From assembly GCF_001522545.3 (NCBI RefSeq), contig NC_031774.1:49629363-49693362 (forward strand): a stretch of DNA of 64,000 nt. Direction: 5' to 3'. Shown here one piece after another: positions 1 to 14,200 of the stretch (its first letter is position 1; each line of letters opens with the position of its first letter). Source of the stretch: Parus major. Taxonomy: Eukaryota > Chordata > Aves > Passeriformes > Paridae. A model generated the notes under the pieces. The model worked only from the letters and a program-made list of their open reading frames with translations, ran no database searches and was not told where the DNA came from. The position numbers were made by a program, and so were the translations under genes.

Positions 1-2454
1 GCCACGTGTGCATCCTGTTCCATAGGGTTCCTGTCCCTTGCTCTCCTTCCCACCACCTCATGCACAGCCACAAACCTCAAAGAACCTTTTTTAATAAGGC
101 CACCTTCAGACTGTCTACCCTGTCTGCCTCGCCCCCAAACAAAATCTTTCTGGAGGGATGTGCTGCTGACCTCCAGCCCGCTAGGACTGCTCCAGTGCTC
201 ATGGAGCCCCCAGGAGCTGCAAATCGCCTGAAAGAGAGGAGAGAAAAGGGCCCTTGATGTTCGCTGGGAGCCGGTGCCCCATGGAGAGCCGTGGGTGACT
301 GGCCCAGTCCATCTGCAGAAAGGCACCGTCTGTGGGATGCTGAGGTGGGAGGCAAACAGAGCAGACAGGAATGCAGGCAGGGATGGCTGGAGGGACAGGG
401 AGGAAGCTGGAGGGTGGCTGAGGGCAGGAGGGGAGAGGAAAGGCTGGAGGACAGGGCGGAGAGGGTGATGAAGTATGGGATGATGTGGGAGATGTAATCT
501 AAGTCAGAGCTGCCCAAAGCCTCCAGGCTGGAAACCAGGTGACTGAAGAGGTTCTGGGGAAAGCAGGTGCCTGCACTGCACCTGCAGCACAGCCCCTTCC
601 AGGAATAACAGCACCTACCAGGTCCCTGCCAAAGCACTTGGGATCAGTGCAGCCCACCTGTGGAAAGCTGGGCACCACAGCAAGGAGATCACACCGGCAT
701 TGCTTCATACAGGAGTGTTGACAAGCTGGAAACAGATTTTATCTTCTTCTATATCTGATGTGCTGCTGCGACAGCAGGAGGGGGCTCTGCTGCTGGTTTC
801 ACCAGAGATCTGAGCTGGTGGCTGGTCCTTTACCAGGGTAGGAATGAGCAAGGGTTTATAAAAGCACCTGTGCAGGTCTGTGCTCTTCTCTCTGTGTTCA
901 GGTAGGGTCTGTGGGCAGAACAGTGTTTTCCCAAGTGTGTCAGAGACATATTTCTCTGTTCTCCATTATTTTATTGCAAAAGTGGTTATAGCAAAAACAT
1001 CCAGTTCAGGAAGTGATTTCATGAGGAACCAGACAGAGAGACAAATATCAAACCAGGCAGAATTCCAGAGCAGTAGTACAGGATTAAACATAGGATTTGC
1101 CCCAGCTTGATATTATTACTGTGGTTGTAATTAAAAACTCTTTTTTTCTTCTGATTGCAAAGATAACCTCCTAAGTGTTGCCGACCATAATCCAAATCAG
1201 TTTCATATACTTGAGCCTGCGTATACCCTGGAATGACAAATACCTCTAAGAAACATATACCATTCTATTGCTGTCAACAAAGCATCATTTTTAGTGGCAC
1301 CCATTCATTGTTTGAGTGTTCAGCTCATGTGTTCTCTTTGCTGCTGCTGGACATACCTGCAGGTATGGTAACCTTTTCAGGGGGGTGCTGGCATTGCCAG
1401 GAGAGCTAACAACCCTCAGATATATAATTTAAGATGATTTTGAAGGGAGAGAGAAAAGGAGATTCATCCTCCTCTGTAAAATTTACTTATTAAAATTTCA
1501 AAAGCCAACATTTCCTCCTACATCACCTTCCTTGTTCGGATCCTGTCCTCTCCTCCAAAGCAGCCTATAGCCTAAAGAATCTCCCTCTTTGTCACTAAAA
1601 GTACTGACATTTATTCCTGTAGCTTAAGAAGAAGTAGAAAATATGTAGAAAGTAAAAGAGAGTTTCTACAATGGCATATAAAGAACCATGTGGGTTAAAT
1701 GACTCTCTTGAAGTGCATCTCACATTAAAAGGATGTGGCCATGCCACAATTTCTTCCAAGGGGACACTGTCAGACATAGTACCTGCTGGTTCTACATGGC
1801 CCATCACCCATTTTTGGGAAAAAGAGCCACATCACCATATAATGTCTTTAACATTTCTAAGGAGAACAGACAGGGACCCCTCTGAGGGGCACATCAGTAA
1901 CCACACAAGCAGAGCTGGGGGAGATTACCTTGGTGGGAGGCCCACTAACAGCCAGGTCTGGCCCACATCTTTTCTTCTGCCCCTGTGCATGGTATTGCTC
2001 TCTGTTAGCTCCTGTTTCCTCCTTTTGTGCCAACCAGCTCCAGGGGAATGGGTCAACTCAATTTCCTAGAACAGAGACCTCCTTCTGCACCATGAGTGGT
2101 TGCTGCTGCCTGTGGAAGTTGTCCTTCCTGCAGAGGAAAAATACAGTGAATGGAAGAGGCTCAAATTCCATACAGATTTAGAGAAGAGCTAGGTTCCCAC
2201 CCAGGGGAGCAGAATGCCAGCCCCAGAGTCTCTGTTAGCAACCCCAGCTGAAGAAAGCAGAACCTGCAATGCTGTCACAGATTTCACTGCCTTCAACACC
2301 TACTGATAAGCCATTAAAAGCTACTTCGAATATATCCAACTAAGAAATAGCCCTAGATTGGCTCATGGTTTCAATACACATAAAGAATTTATGCCTGTCA
2401 GCCCAAAGTTTGTAGTAAGAGATGTTTCTTAGTGACCTGGGAGTAGGTATGTAA
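1..2454. other. Non-coding flank, moderately GC-rich first 700 bp
   Basis: A 186-codon minus-strand frame at 77-637 is Ser/Leu/Pro-rich and reflects pyrimidine-rich composition. A 132-codon plus-strand frame at 1671-2069 has no family character. No gene supported. Confidence 0.6.
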
Positions 2455-2835
2455 ATAGTGAATTAGCAAAATGTCCGGACGACACAGAATTTTTTAGGTT
2501 ACTCAAGACTATGGGGAGCTACGACATGTTCCAGAAAGACTTGACCAGACAGCATGATGGAAGATGAAATTCAGTGTAGACATGTGCAAGCTAATGCACA
2601 CTGCAGAAAATAATTTAAGCTTTCATACATGCCAAGGGACTGTGAATTAGTGATGAGAGGCATTATGGTGGACACACAATGCCTTCAGTGAAGCTGGCTG
2701 CACAAAGTACAGCCCAGGTCAGCAAAGGAATGAGGGAAAATTCAGCTATGTAAAGGTGAGTGGGGTGATACTTACATGGCAGAAACCTTCTGGGTCAAGC
2801 TGGAATATAATTTAAAGGTACCTGTGAATGAGGCA
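2455..2835 (+). mobile_element. Ancient CR1/L3-like LINE remnant
   Basis: The stretch resembles old CR1 ORF2: a degraded GACGACACAGAATTTTTTAG block (cf. FADDTKLF), then AAATTCAGTGTAGACATGTG and AAGCTAATGCACACTGCAGA blocks, and later TTCTGGGTCAAGCTGGAAT. Divergence is high, so the family call is tentative. Confidence 0.5.
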
Positions 2836-5800
2836 GTTCTGGAATCAATTCTCTCACTTTGCCTCAGCCAGGTCTTTCGGGGCTCTCACGTCTTACACTC
2901 TGAGAAGGTCAGAATTGTTGTCAAGCCTTGTAAAAGAGCTGGACCTCACTGAATTCTTTTTCCTTCCATGAAGTCCTTGAAAAATGATAGATATCCTGAC
3001 AAAGGCTCAAACTTGGCAATTAAATTCCCATGAGCTGGAATTAGAAAAGGTGTCCCACTTACATGAATAGATTGCATAAATTGTATTTGGAGGTAGTTTC
3101 AACAAGGCTGGTTCCCTGGGTTTTGGTGTGAATGAGCCAAATGCACCTTTAACATAAGGCACTATTGCAGTATTACCAAAACTGAAACCCCCCTGGAGTG
3201 GGAAAAACCCTTTTTTTTTGTTGTTTTTTTTTTTTTTTCCTTTGGAATAAAGGGCATAAAACAATTGCTGGGAGTGAAAGCCCTATAAATTAATTTATAT
3301 TATAATTTCTGCAACGCCTTTGCATATAAATGGAAGTAAAGTACATAATTTATGGAGGGTGGTATATGTGAATTGGAGTCCCAAACCCCTCAAACACACT
3401 CACTCAGGCATGATGTGTAGCACACTAACACTCTCAGGCAGTGTGCAGATTCCAATAGTAAAAAAAAAAGAATCACTCTAATACTGTGTGTTACAATAAT
3501 AAATGCAGGAATTAGAGGGTTTTACCTCTCTTGTAAATAAATTATGCATATGTAGTTTTAAATTAGCCAAATTAAATGATTAAAGACACTCCATTCCTTC
3601 ATAAACTTGTCTCAGGAGTAAGGAATGCAGCATACAAGCAGAGGTCTCTGGTTCCTCTGAGCCTCACTGTTTCATTTGAAGCAATCTTAGATGCACTTCC
3701 CTCGCAGCTTTGCAAGGACAGAAGGAGTTTTATTTTTCTTCAGCTAATTATTTTCAGATAAAAGCAAGAGTTTAGATTGGAAGCACTAGTTTTGTTTGCA
3801 TTGGGATAGTGCTGGGGCTGGAGGGCTACCATGGCTCTTCAGAAGACATCCTGCCCGCAGTGACTGGTTCCAACATTTCTGTCCTTGGTTTTAACCAAGG
3901 TTTTCAAATACCCACAGCTCTTCATGGCTGAGATGGCAGTGTGAGTGGACACCACTCCTCAAATGCAGGTCCACAGTGCCTTCTCTGCTCAAAGCACCAT
4001 TGTGCCAGCCTGTCCATGCTTCTGTGATTTGCTGTGGTACGTGGCCCTGCGTCTCACAAGTGGCTACAAACATTGTTGCCCATTTTCCTGTGGGAAGGAG
4101 TTTAGGCCATATCTCAGCAGACACATTTCTTACTCACTCCATGAACTGGCACTGTAGCCTTAAGCCAAAACTCATCAGTCGCAAGAAGAAACTGCAGAGA
4201 TTTCAAGGGTGCTTCCATCCCAGTATTAGCAGTGCTGTCTTACTCCATATTACCAAACAGGGCTTAACTCTACTACATCCTAGATACCAAATTTGCTCCA
4301 TTTTTCCAGGGGAAGTTTGGACAGTATCTGTCACTCTCAAAGCATTTAGCTCAAAATGTCATTTTATAGGTGGAGAAGCCAGTATAGAAAAACAGCACCT
4401 TCCTTGAGGTCACAGAGTATAGTGGAAGAGCTGAGATACTCGATCATCACTGTGGGTCCTGCCCTTGGCCAGTGCCAGCTTCACACACCATGGTAATTTC
4501 ATCAGCTAAGCCACTGCAAGATCCTGTTTCAGCATCACTCAGCACCTCCCAAGCAACTTGGATCCTGGTCAGCTCAGGCATTTACAGATGTTAAAATTTC
4601 CCAGGGCTGTATGACCAAAAAGGTCTACTGAAATCTGCACATTAAAATAAATAAAAAAAATATTAAACAGGGATATCCATCTCATATAGATTTCAACTGG
4701 ATTTTACATCTCTCTGCTAGGGAAGAGTACATAAGCTCTTCCCTATGTAAGTATGTCACTCCATGTAAAAATGTGTATTTTAGTGGAATTCTCTCCCCAT
4801 AAATAAGCTCAAATGCTGATGCTCAAAGCAGTGTGAAGGCAGAAGGAGTTTATGTGAAGGTAGTGTGGACATGGCAGTTCACAGAGCCTTTGTCCTTTAA
4901 TTCTACCTGTAAGTACAGTGTGATGGATATGCATTCATTCACTGCATTTTGATAGTATTTTCCCTTCTTGCTATGAGACCAGCCTCAGGATTAACATGTA
5001 GCATGTAAGACAGAGATGTTTCTCAAAGCATTCTTGGTGTTTTGGAGAAGACCCCCATTTGCAATAGCAGAAGAAGTTGATGTTCCCATCCACATCAAGA
5101 CAGCTTTGGGAAGCAGGTCCTAAGTACAGGCAGTGGGATCAACAAACGTAACAGACTTTAAACAGAAAATTTATGAGTTTATGAATGGGATTATAAATAT
5201 GAAAATCAGAATCTTCGGAATCAGGTTTATTAATCCAGAGGTTCCTGAACATTCTTGGTACAGTAAGCATGCCATCCATCTTGGGAATTAGGGTAGCTGT
5301 TCCAAGGTAACCACACACAATGGTTTCTATGATTCAGACACAAGGTAGTTACAATGGACTCCAGAGTTTGGTATATGCTTTGGAGGAAAATAAGGAGAAA
5401 TTTTAATCTCACAGTGCCAGTAGTGGTTTTGTGTGATCTTAGCCAAATACAGATCAAACTGCTTCCAAGATATATATTTTTTTAAATGCTATGTAGAACT
5501 GTCATTGACAGAAACACTGCAAGTTTCTGATACAAATACATCCTCATGGTGTAACGGAGATTATTAGCTCACTATATTTTTTAGCATGAACCAGAGGTTT
5601 TGGATATTAATTGGGCAAATACACTAGAAAGAGTTGTTGTCTTTCATTTAGAAATCTTCTCTTCTGGAGCTTTACACCTCTCACTGGCCAACTTGTCATT
5701 GGGATTTGGAACAGTGAAGTGCAGCCTTCACACAAAACAATGATAGACCATGAAGCTATGAGCTCTCTGGAATTTGGTTCTAGTGTAACAGGTTGCCAGT

Positions 5801-6337
5801 TTGCCACGGCCTCCCACAACAGTTCAATACAAATAACCAATGCTACATTTTCCTTCCCTACCTGTTTGCAAAACTTACCCATATATGTTTTCAACATCGC
5901 AAGAAGCTGCTACAAGCTGGCATCTATGTGTGCACACCAAAATATGTATCACATGCCCGTGAAAACTGGGAAATACTTCACACTTTTAAATCACTTAGGT
6001 TCTTGGGTTTGTGTTTGGATTCTGTGTGGGATATGTGTGAAGGACATATGTGAAGGACAGAGACTACAGCATCTGTGAGGGCAGGTACACAGTGGAGTGG
6101 CTGGATGAAAATGCAGAAGGAATTGAGAAAAAAATTGTCTGAACTACAGAGGACATGAAAATCTTGGCTTAGCATGAAGAGAGGTGGCAGGACTGCACCT
6201 CTGCTCCTCATGTCTGTCATTTGGCAGTATCACTCAGACCAGATCCTACTCCTTCTTGCACAACTTCAGATCACTCATGGCTATGGTCTTTTCTGCAAGT
6301 GAACTTCAATACCCAGTCCACAGACACAGCCATATCC
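2836..6337. other. Non-coding flank downstream of SETD3
   Basis: I see only scattered chance frames, for example 143 codons at 3976-4407 and 155 codons at 5611-6078, with no domain or splice pattern. There is a short tandem repeat of TGTGAAGGACA near 6036-6060. Confidence 0.6.
3208..3240. repeat. Poly(T) tract
   Basis: T9, a short GTTG interruption, then a long T run. It has no attached retroelement that I can recognise. Confidence 0.85.
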
Positions 6338-6898
6338 AGGCTGCACCAAAACGTGACCAGCAGGTAGAGGGAGGTGACTCTCCTTGACTCTGCCCTCAGA
6401 CACCCCACCTGGAGTGCTGCACCCAGCTCTGGGGCCACAACATAGGAAGGATGTGGGCCGGTTGGAGTGAATTCAGAGGAGGCACACAGAGATGATTAGA
6501 GGGTTGGAGTCCCTCCTTGATGAGGAAGGAATAAGAGAATTGGGATATTTAGCCTGGAGAAGAGAAGCTTCAGGGAAACCTTATTGAGGCCTCTCAGTTC
6601 CTGAAGGGGTACAAGGCACCTGTAGAGGGACTGTTTACAAGGAGGAATGGCTTCAGACTGAAAAAGGAGATGTTTAGATTAGATATGAGGAAGAAATTCT
6701 TTACTGTGAGGGTGGTAAGGCACTGGTACAGGTTGCCCAGAGAAGCTGTGGGTGTCCCATTGCTGGAAGTGCTCATGGCCAGGTTGGATGGGCTTTGAGA
6801 AACCTGGTCTAGTGGAAGGTCTCCCTGCCCATGGCAGCTGTTTGGAACAAGATGACCTTTAAGGTCCCTTACATCCCAAACCATTCTATGATTCCTTG
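6338..6898 (+). mobile_element. CR1 LINE, 3' end copy
   Basis: The sequence matches the 3' part of avian CR1 ORF2 and its tail: CACCTGGAGTGCTGCACCCA, TTAGCCTGGAGAAGAGAAGC, GGTTGCCCAGAGAAGCTGTG, GGTTGGATGGGCTTTGAGA and a terminus near CCATTCTATGATTCC. It is 5'-truncated, as most CR1 copies are. It lies in the flank downstream of SETD3, opposite in orientation to the gene. Confidence 0.92.
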
Positions 6899-7849
6899 AT
6901 TGTGAAGGCTTGTACAGACCCTGGCAAAAAACTCTACAGCTCTGCCACAGTTTGTGAACATCTCTGGCCTGACACTGCCTGAGTAGAGGCATTTCTCTCA
7001 GATCATTGCCAGGAGATGCCTACCTCAAGAATTGCCTAGTGCAGATGATCCCTGTTTTTCCTTACTGAATGGCTGTACAAACTACCTCCTGAGCATGAAG
7101 ACATTTAACAAGAGTACAAACACTCATTCTGTGCAGTCCTTGTCCTGTACAGTAAAGAGAGGAAGTACCTGGAGAGACAAGTTTTTGATTCAACCCACTA
7201 TTGAGAAAACTGAATTTGGAGCTGAACTTCATAAACTTTGCAAGAAGTTATGTTCTGTTGTTTTTCTGAAATTATGACTAAATGTGAAAAGTGTGGAGTT
7301 TAGCAATCTCTGTTCCAAGAAAATGTACTGGAGAACATGTCCCTATTTTTATCTATGTAAGTAAAAATATTCCAGGAGACATTAAACTTGACTATAGAAT
7401 TTTTTGTACAATCATGGCATGCAGCACATGAACTTAAGGAGATTTTAAAAAATACCAACACTGGACTTATGAAAATAAGAAAATTCATCTAAAAAAAATA
7501 ATTGAAGAAGATATAATTGCAGGCCCTATAAGTTAAGATAATTGTGAAGTTCTTACATTCTTGTATAGCAAAATATTTGTTAAATGGGGTCATGAAACCT
7601 GAGAATTTTTTAATGTACTTGAATTTAAAGCCAGATATCTAGAAACCAGAGTATAGGCTCCACCTATGAACTGTGGAAATTGTATCATCAATAGCAGTGA
7701 CTGAAATGATAAGCATGGAACTCCATTTGGAGTGCCAAGGAGCATTAAGACAAAGAGAACTACTGAAGAACTTTGATATTTGACCAGGCAAAATGGCAAT
7801 CAAAAAGAAATACCACCATAAACAGCATTGGTGTTATGAGCAACCATAT

Positions 7850-8290
7850 ATATTCTGGTGGAGGAATCATCAAGGAGTACTGAAAAATTAGAGGAACACA
7901 GAGGGGAGATCCTAAAATCACTTTTAGGCTAGAGGAAACTTACAGCAAGAGGCCTTCTGTGCCTCTGTCATCAAAAGAAGAAGCCTGGGAGGTAAACATG
8001 GCTATTCTATACAAGTATATTCACAGAGGGAAATTGCCAGAGACTAGAGAGAGAGTTTTTGCATCCAGGAAAACAAAGCAGTACAAAATCTACCATTAGG
8101 ACCTGAAGCAATAGGAAAATTTTGTTTTTGAAAGTGAAAGTCATCAAATATTGAAACAAGCTGCCAAGAATAGCAACCGAATCAACATTTCTCCCTATCT
8201 TTGAATCAACACTGGATACCTTTGTCTTAGACAAGTGTACATTATGGACGTATGCCAGGTAACTGGATTCAGGGTCAGTGCTCTAGTGAA
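7850..8290 (+). mobile_element. Ancient CR1/L3-like LINE 3' remnant
   Basis: The order of blocks follows old reptile/bird CR1 3' ends: a TTCTATACAAGTATATTCACAG block, GAAACAAGCTGCCAAGAATA, CTTTGAATCAACACTGGAT, and a closing GGTAACTGGATTCAGGGTC. It is heavily diverged. Confidence 0.45.
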
Positions 8291-11200
8291 CCCTTCCTGC
8301 CTCAAGGTATAAATCTGGAGGTGGTGTGGTTACTCTTAGAGCACTCTGAAAAGGATATAATTGTGTCTGTTCGTGCTTCAGGGCTTTCATCAATCTTTTT
8401 AAGGATCAGGATAAGGATCTTCAAGGAAAGAGTTTCCCAAATCTGCAGGCTCCTGAGATACTTGTTCTACTCTTTCATTAAGCATCAGTAGTGTAGACCC
8501 TGCCCCCTTGTGCTTAATTTGTCTTTTTCATGGTCTTTTTGGCTGCCTGAACCATGGCTCTTTAGACATGTCCCTAACTGATAGCAGCTTACTGGCTTAT
8601 GTCTGGAAGACTTCCCCCTCCTACAATATTATCCAAGATTCACAGATTATTTCTGTAGGTGTTCCTCTTCAGTCCAGGGTTAGCTAATGAATACCTTGAT
8701 TACAGCATTCATGAGAGATAATTTACATTTTTTCATTAAAAATTTCACTGGAAGTCCAGTCTTCCCATGGTAAAATATTTGAAGCCACTGCCAACATCAC
8801 ACATGGCTGATATTAATTAGAGTAGAGGATGACAGCACTTGGAAAATGACCTTTAACAAGTGCTTGTTCTTTAGTTAGACTAGGTCATTACTAGAGATTA
8901 CCAAGCATTTTCAATAAAACTGGTATCTTTGACTCCTCTTCAGCTTTAAATTTGAATAATGAAAAGTAGTGGAGACTGCATCTACCACTGCCACTAGCCT
9001 GTCCCTGCACAACAGACAGCTGGTGATTCCTGTGTATCATTTGCTCTGAGAAGCAGGAGAAGGAAAGTGGTGCACTTCATTCTCTCCCTTACAAGCAGAG
9101 CCCTTCCTTTGCTGCACAGAATCAGTCTTGGGAAGATTGAAGACAACCATCTTCAGCACATTTCTTTTGTCATCTACCAAAGGTTGTGGAAAAGGGAAGA
9201 AAGGCAAGCTTGCAGTCTGTGCTGTCACAGGTGACAGCCATGTCCAAAAAAAGGGGAAAGAAAATGTTAAGGAGCTGCACAGCTGTACCTCATCCTTGGT
9301 CAGTACCTTCCCTGCACCACAGCTTCACTCCAGGGCAGTGACACTGCAGCTGGCTGTCATCTGCCCTCCTTGATGCCATGGCTCATCCTTGTTTCTTCTA
9401 GGTGCTCTCCACCTTACAACACTGGAGTTTTAGAGCATGTCACTGGAAAAAATCCATTTAGAGACACTCTTTGTGCTCATACTTCAGTCACACCAGGTCC
9501 CATAGAGCTGAGGACAAAGCTGCAAGCATGGCACACACCATGCAGAAAAAAGGGCAGTGGGGGCAGTCACTCTGTTCCAGCAGTTCTGGACAAGATGGGG
9601 TGAGTGGAACAAAAATCTCCCACCCAACCTCTCTGTTCAGAGAGCAGGGCTTCCCACCATGCTCCACAGCTAGCGGGCTCCATCAGACCCTGCAACTTGC
9701 TCCTTTCTGTGTGAGCCATTAAATGAAGGTTCTGGGCATAAACCATGCTGAGAAATTATGCTGCAGTTTAAGAGAGTCAGAACAGAAGGCTTGCTTAGGA
9801 AGCAGTTTGAAATTATTGAGAGTAGCACTTCACATTTCCACAGCAGAAGCCTTTATAGGCTGGAAGTCTCAAACCTTGATCACTTCCAATTGAAGCACTT
9901 ATAAAAAATGTGCACTGCTGGAATATTTTAAATGACTGTGTGCAGTGTGTACTGACTGAACATTAGGGGCTTCAATTAAATAACAGTTCAGAACATAATG
10001 AACTGAAAAATTTCACACTCTCTAAAGTGAGATAAGTATGAAGTGAAGAAGAGAGAATTAAGAAATAGTGCTCTGAGAGTGGCACCAGCTAGTGCCTGAT
10101 GAGATTCAGGCAGAAACACAACAGAACAGTTTGTGAATTAGGATGTTATGTTTTGTTGGGGTTTTTGGCTTTTTTTTCCAGATCCCTCAGAGAGCACAGG
10201 AAATGGCCAGGTCCTTTGTTTTTTAACAAAGGGTAACTGTGCTGAAATTGAGGATGCACATACCCTGTTAGCTTGGCTCAGTCAGGTCTGAAGTTAGGCA
10301 CTTCTAGGCACAAGTACTGCTCCCTGCTGTGAGCTCAGTGGATAAACTGGAGCCCAAGTCCAAGGTTCTGGCTTGATATTTTGCTAAAAAGAAGTCCTTC
10401 TGCAGTTCTTGCATTTACTAATGAAATAATGTTCTCCTATGACCAGACACACAGAGTACATTTGAAAATGCTTGTATGCCGCTATGGAGAATGATGCAGC
10501 AAAGGCTGTCCGTGCTGTCCATTTCCTCTGAACGTCAATTAGAGGAGAAAAGGGATGAGCAAAGGTAGAGAGCTGCACCACAGCATGAGGCACTTGCTCC
10601 AGAATCCTGCAGTATGCTTTACAAAAGGGAAAACTGACACTCAGAGTGCCAACACACTGCGTTTTGGTAAATGCTGACTTCAAACTAGGGCTATTCTCCC
10701 TTTGTTCCATGGCTGGCTTGTTAGCTTTGGAGGCAAATCCCTTTACAGACTTCCATGATCTCTAAAGCACACTTATTTGGTTTGAAACGGAACAAAATGA
10801 GATCTCATTCCAGTAAGTACCATATTTATCCTGTTACCAGAAAGGGCACGGGTGTCTTTAGAGATCTTGCAAATATGAAAGATGTTTAAAAAAACCCAAC
10901 AAACGTAAAAACCAGGAAAATTGACACACTTCAGATTTTTAGGCTTATTAGGTTTAACATTTCTATGTTTGAGGTTTTAACTGTTCATTACTATTGTTCC
11001 ATCTGTATTTTTTTATAGCAACCTTTCAAACATCTTGCTGGCACCTGCTCTAGGTATGACCTCCTTCATTTTTTTAACTGGTGAGATCCTATAGCCAAAT
11101 TCCAGCTGACCAAAGCAGCTGTACTCTCTAGGAGCCCAAGAAGACTGAAGATGATGGACAGCCAAATCAACCTCTATCAAGGCTGATATATCACTTACAC

Positions 11201-14200
11201 ACTGCATTTGACTTGAAACTAGACCAGAAAGGTCCAAAATCTGAAAAGGAAATGGATCTTATTTAGTGGCTACTTCAAGTCATAGACAGTTAATTTAGTT
11301 TGCCAGCAAGCGTTCATGGGGATATTAATAATCAGGTGGGAGTCAGGAGCCTGCATTTATTCCAGTTTACCTGACATAAACCCAGCATATGAAAAAAACA
11401 GAACAGACTACAAAACCCATTTATAAGCATATGTGGCAAGCTTAATGATTTAGGAGTTCTATAAAAATTGTAAGTATGCTCTGATCTTCAAAAAAAGGTT
11501 GTCAAATAAAATAAAATAGGAGGAAAAATTATGCACATTTCCTCAAGCTCCATATTGCCAAACTGATGAGTCTGTTATCAAAGACTTGGTCTGACTGGTC
11601 TTTTGAGGAATGTAGGAAATCCAGCCCAGACCACTGAACTTTCATTCTGTCATGCATAGAAAAAGCATCAAAAGCAATGCAAAAACCTTGCTCTTTAGAC
11701 AACCACATAATTATTTGCTCATGGAATAAGTTTCTACCTTCCCCTCTTCAATCCAAATCTGCTTGTAATCTTAGGATTGAGGGCTAATAGTCATCTTAAT
11801 TTTTCCTATTTCCTTTAACAGAAATCTGAAGCATTGAGACTAATGCTTAGCCTTTTCAGGCTCCTCCTGAGTGGTGGGTTTCTTGTTTTGTTTGCTATAG
11901 CATGAAGTGCCAGTGGTCAACTACGTTTCACTGGGTCAGTCCAAGGCTCTCTGCCTTTCAGACTGCCTTTGGTTCTCCTATGTAAAGGAGGATGAATGGG
12001 ACTACAGCTGGACCAAACAGCAACTTTACAATTCAACTTCAAGTTTGTTCTTCAATTTGCAGTAAAATGCATTCTTGACCACTTGCACCAGAGGACAAAA
12101 ACCCATAAAGATATTGAGCTTTTCAAATCTTTGACTTCAGTATTTCAAAGAAAAGGGCTGAAGTCATAGAATCATACAAGCTTATACTCTTAAAAGGTCA
12201 TTTCAAACCCAAAGCAGGGTTTAAATTTTAAGTTGCTTTTATGAACAAGACATAGATTTCTTCTGACTCTCATGACTGACAATGAATTGTGTTTAGGGCT
12301 GTCTCCACATGAATTTTCTGCTAGCAACATATGAGCTAATGAAGCAGGTCTGTCCCTACTTTAGGGGACAGGCACTACCTGGCTGGTGATTTTAATGGGA
12401 CTGACCAATCTCTGAGCTTTCCATAATTTTCCTAGATTTGAAACTGACCAACAAATTCTTAAGACTTGACACATAAGTAACATATGAAATGCTTGAACAT
12501 GTAGGGAAATGCAGAGATCACATCACTGCCCTGTTTTTTTTTACTTAAAAAAATCATTCTTAAAACATCAAAATAGATGCTTCGAAAGATCAAATGTTTT
12601 CAGTTTTTACATGAGGAAGATATGCTAAATCTCACCCTTTCCTGAAGATTCGTGCAGTTTAGACTAGCACACCCCTAAGATAACATTTTTGTCAGTAAAT
12701 CAACCAGCTATACCTTTCCCTAAACACCTTTTCTTACTTCGTTTATCTGTATCACAACTACCCATTACATTACCCTAAAGAGTCTTTAGAGGATCTGTTA
12801 GACTTCACCTTGACTTCATTTTCTGTATTTGACTCTTTGTTTCTTCTTGGAAATGGGATGTTTCTCAGTGTTTTCCAGGTTAACACTTGCACTTGCCACC
12901 GCTGACCAAGCTCAGGGAAGTGCCAGATCAGTACAGGTACAATTACCCCTTGTGGATCCCAGTCTGTCCTTGGGGGAGGCTTAGCACTGCTGTCACAGAA
13001 ACATTTTCTTCCCTCAATCCATAGCTAGGGAGAAAAATCCCAATGCTTAATGATCTTCTACTCCTAAAGAGGAACTGCTTATTTTAGTAAACATTTGTTC
13101 TAAACAAGTACCAGGCACATCTCTTTTCCTGTTTCTAGAAACAATCTTGTAGTTTGTTCACAAAACTATTTCAGATGAACTTAAAAATGTAACCATCTCT
13201 TGTGACCAGAACTACAGATTCAGGCTTTGCCACCCTATTGCAACCCCTTCTTCATGTCAGAAAACATAATAATGCTTCTTCATCTCAGAAAAATACTGCA
13301 AAAATTCGGCTTTGTGAGTGCTGCAAGGCATTTAGAAACCATTGGGAGAAAACGTGCCATGAAAGTGAATGTCTTCACTGCGGGATGCAAATATATGTTA
13401 AGTAATAAAATTCTACTTCCTAAATAGGCTTGTCTTGCTTTGATATTCAAGGATATGAAAAAAAGACATACATACTTCTCATTTAATCCTGCCAAGATAC
13501 AAAACTTGCCTATTTTTATACAGTTGCCCAATGTGGATGACAAAAATAGCTTTCTTAATAAAGAGAAAGAAAATACTAGCTAATTTCTCCTGCTGCAAAG
13601 GCATGAGGTCCACCTCAAGACTCTACATCATTTTAGGCTGAAATTCTACCAGTTGAACCTAATTTTGCTGAGGAAAAATGCTGCTGCTTCTGGAAACTCA
13701 GCTGAAGATAACTGAATTGTCCTGTCAGAGGATATTACTACTCCCAAAAGTAAAATCCAAAGAAAAGATTAATATGCTTTGCTGAGAGTAAGCTCGATAA
13801 CTATCATTGTGCTGTGTATTTGCTTCTTGCAGCAGACGATATTTGATCACTTGAAATGATTACTTAGCTTTAGCTGAGAATGTTTTGAATCAAGTGGCTC
13901 TAAATCATCTGTCCCACAAGTATTGGTACCAGCTAGTGAGCATTTAGAGAGCATTAGCAGAGGTTAATAATTCCTCTCAATGGGAGAAAGGGCAGGGAGT
14001 ACCTCAAGTGAGTGTGTGTGTGTGTGCGTGTGTGTGCAAAAACCTCTGGGGACAAGGCAAGAGTTTTTAAGGCAGCAGCTAGACCTCTCCTGTGAAAAAT
14101 AAGCCACATCATGCCAAACTGTGTTGCATTTTAAACTCCAAAGCCACACTCTTTTTCCAGGGTGAAATAATTTCATCTAATCCTGAGTGATGATATTGAA

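Noticed and set aside
77..637. 186-codon minus-strand open frame
   Set aside because: Ser/Leu/Pro/Cys-rich from pyrimidine-rich composition, overlapped by frames on the other strand, with no domain or splice pattern.
12163..12215. Possible reverse-complement CR1 tail (CATAGAATCATACAAGCTT)
   Set aside because: Only about 20 bases look right, which is too short to call.
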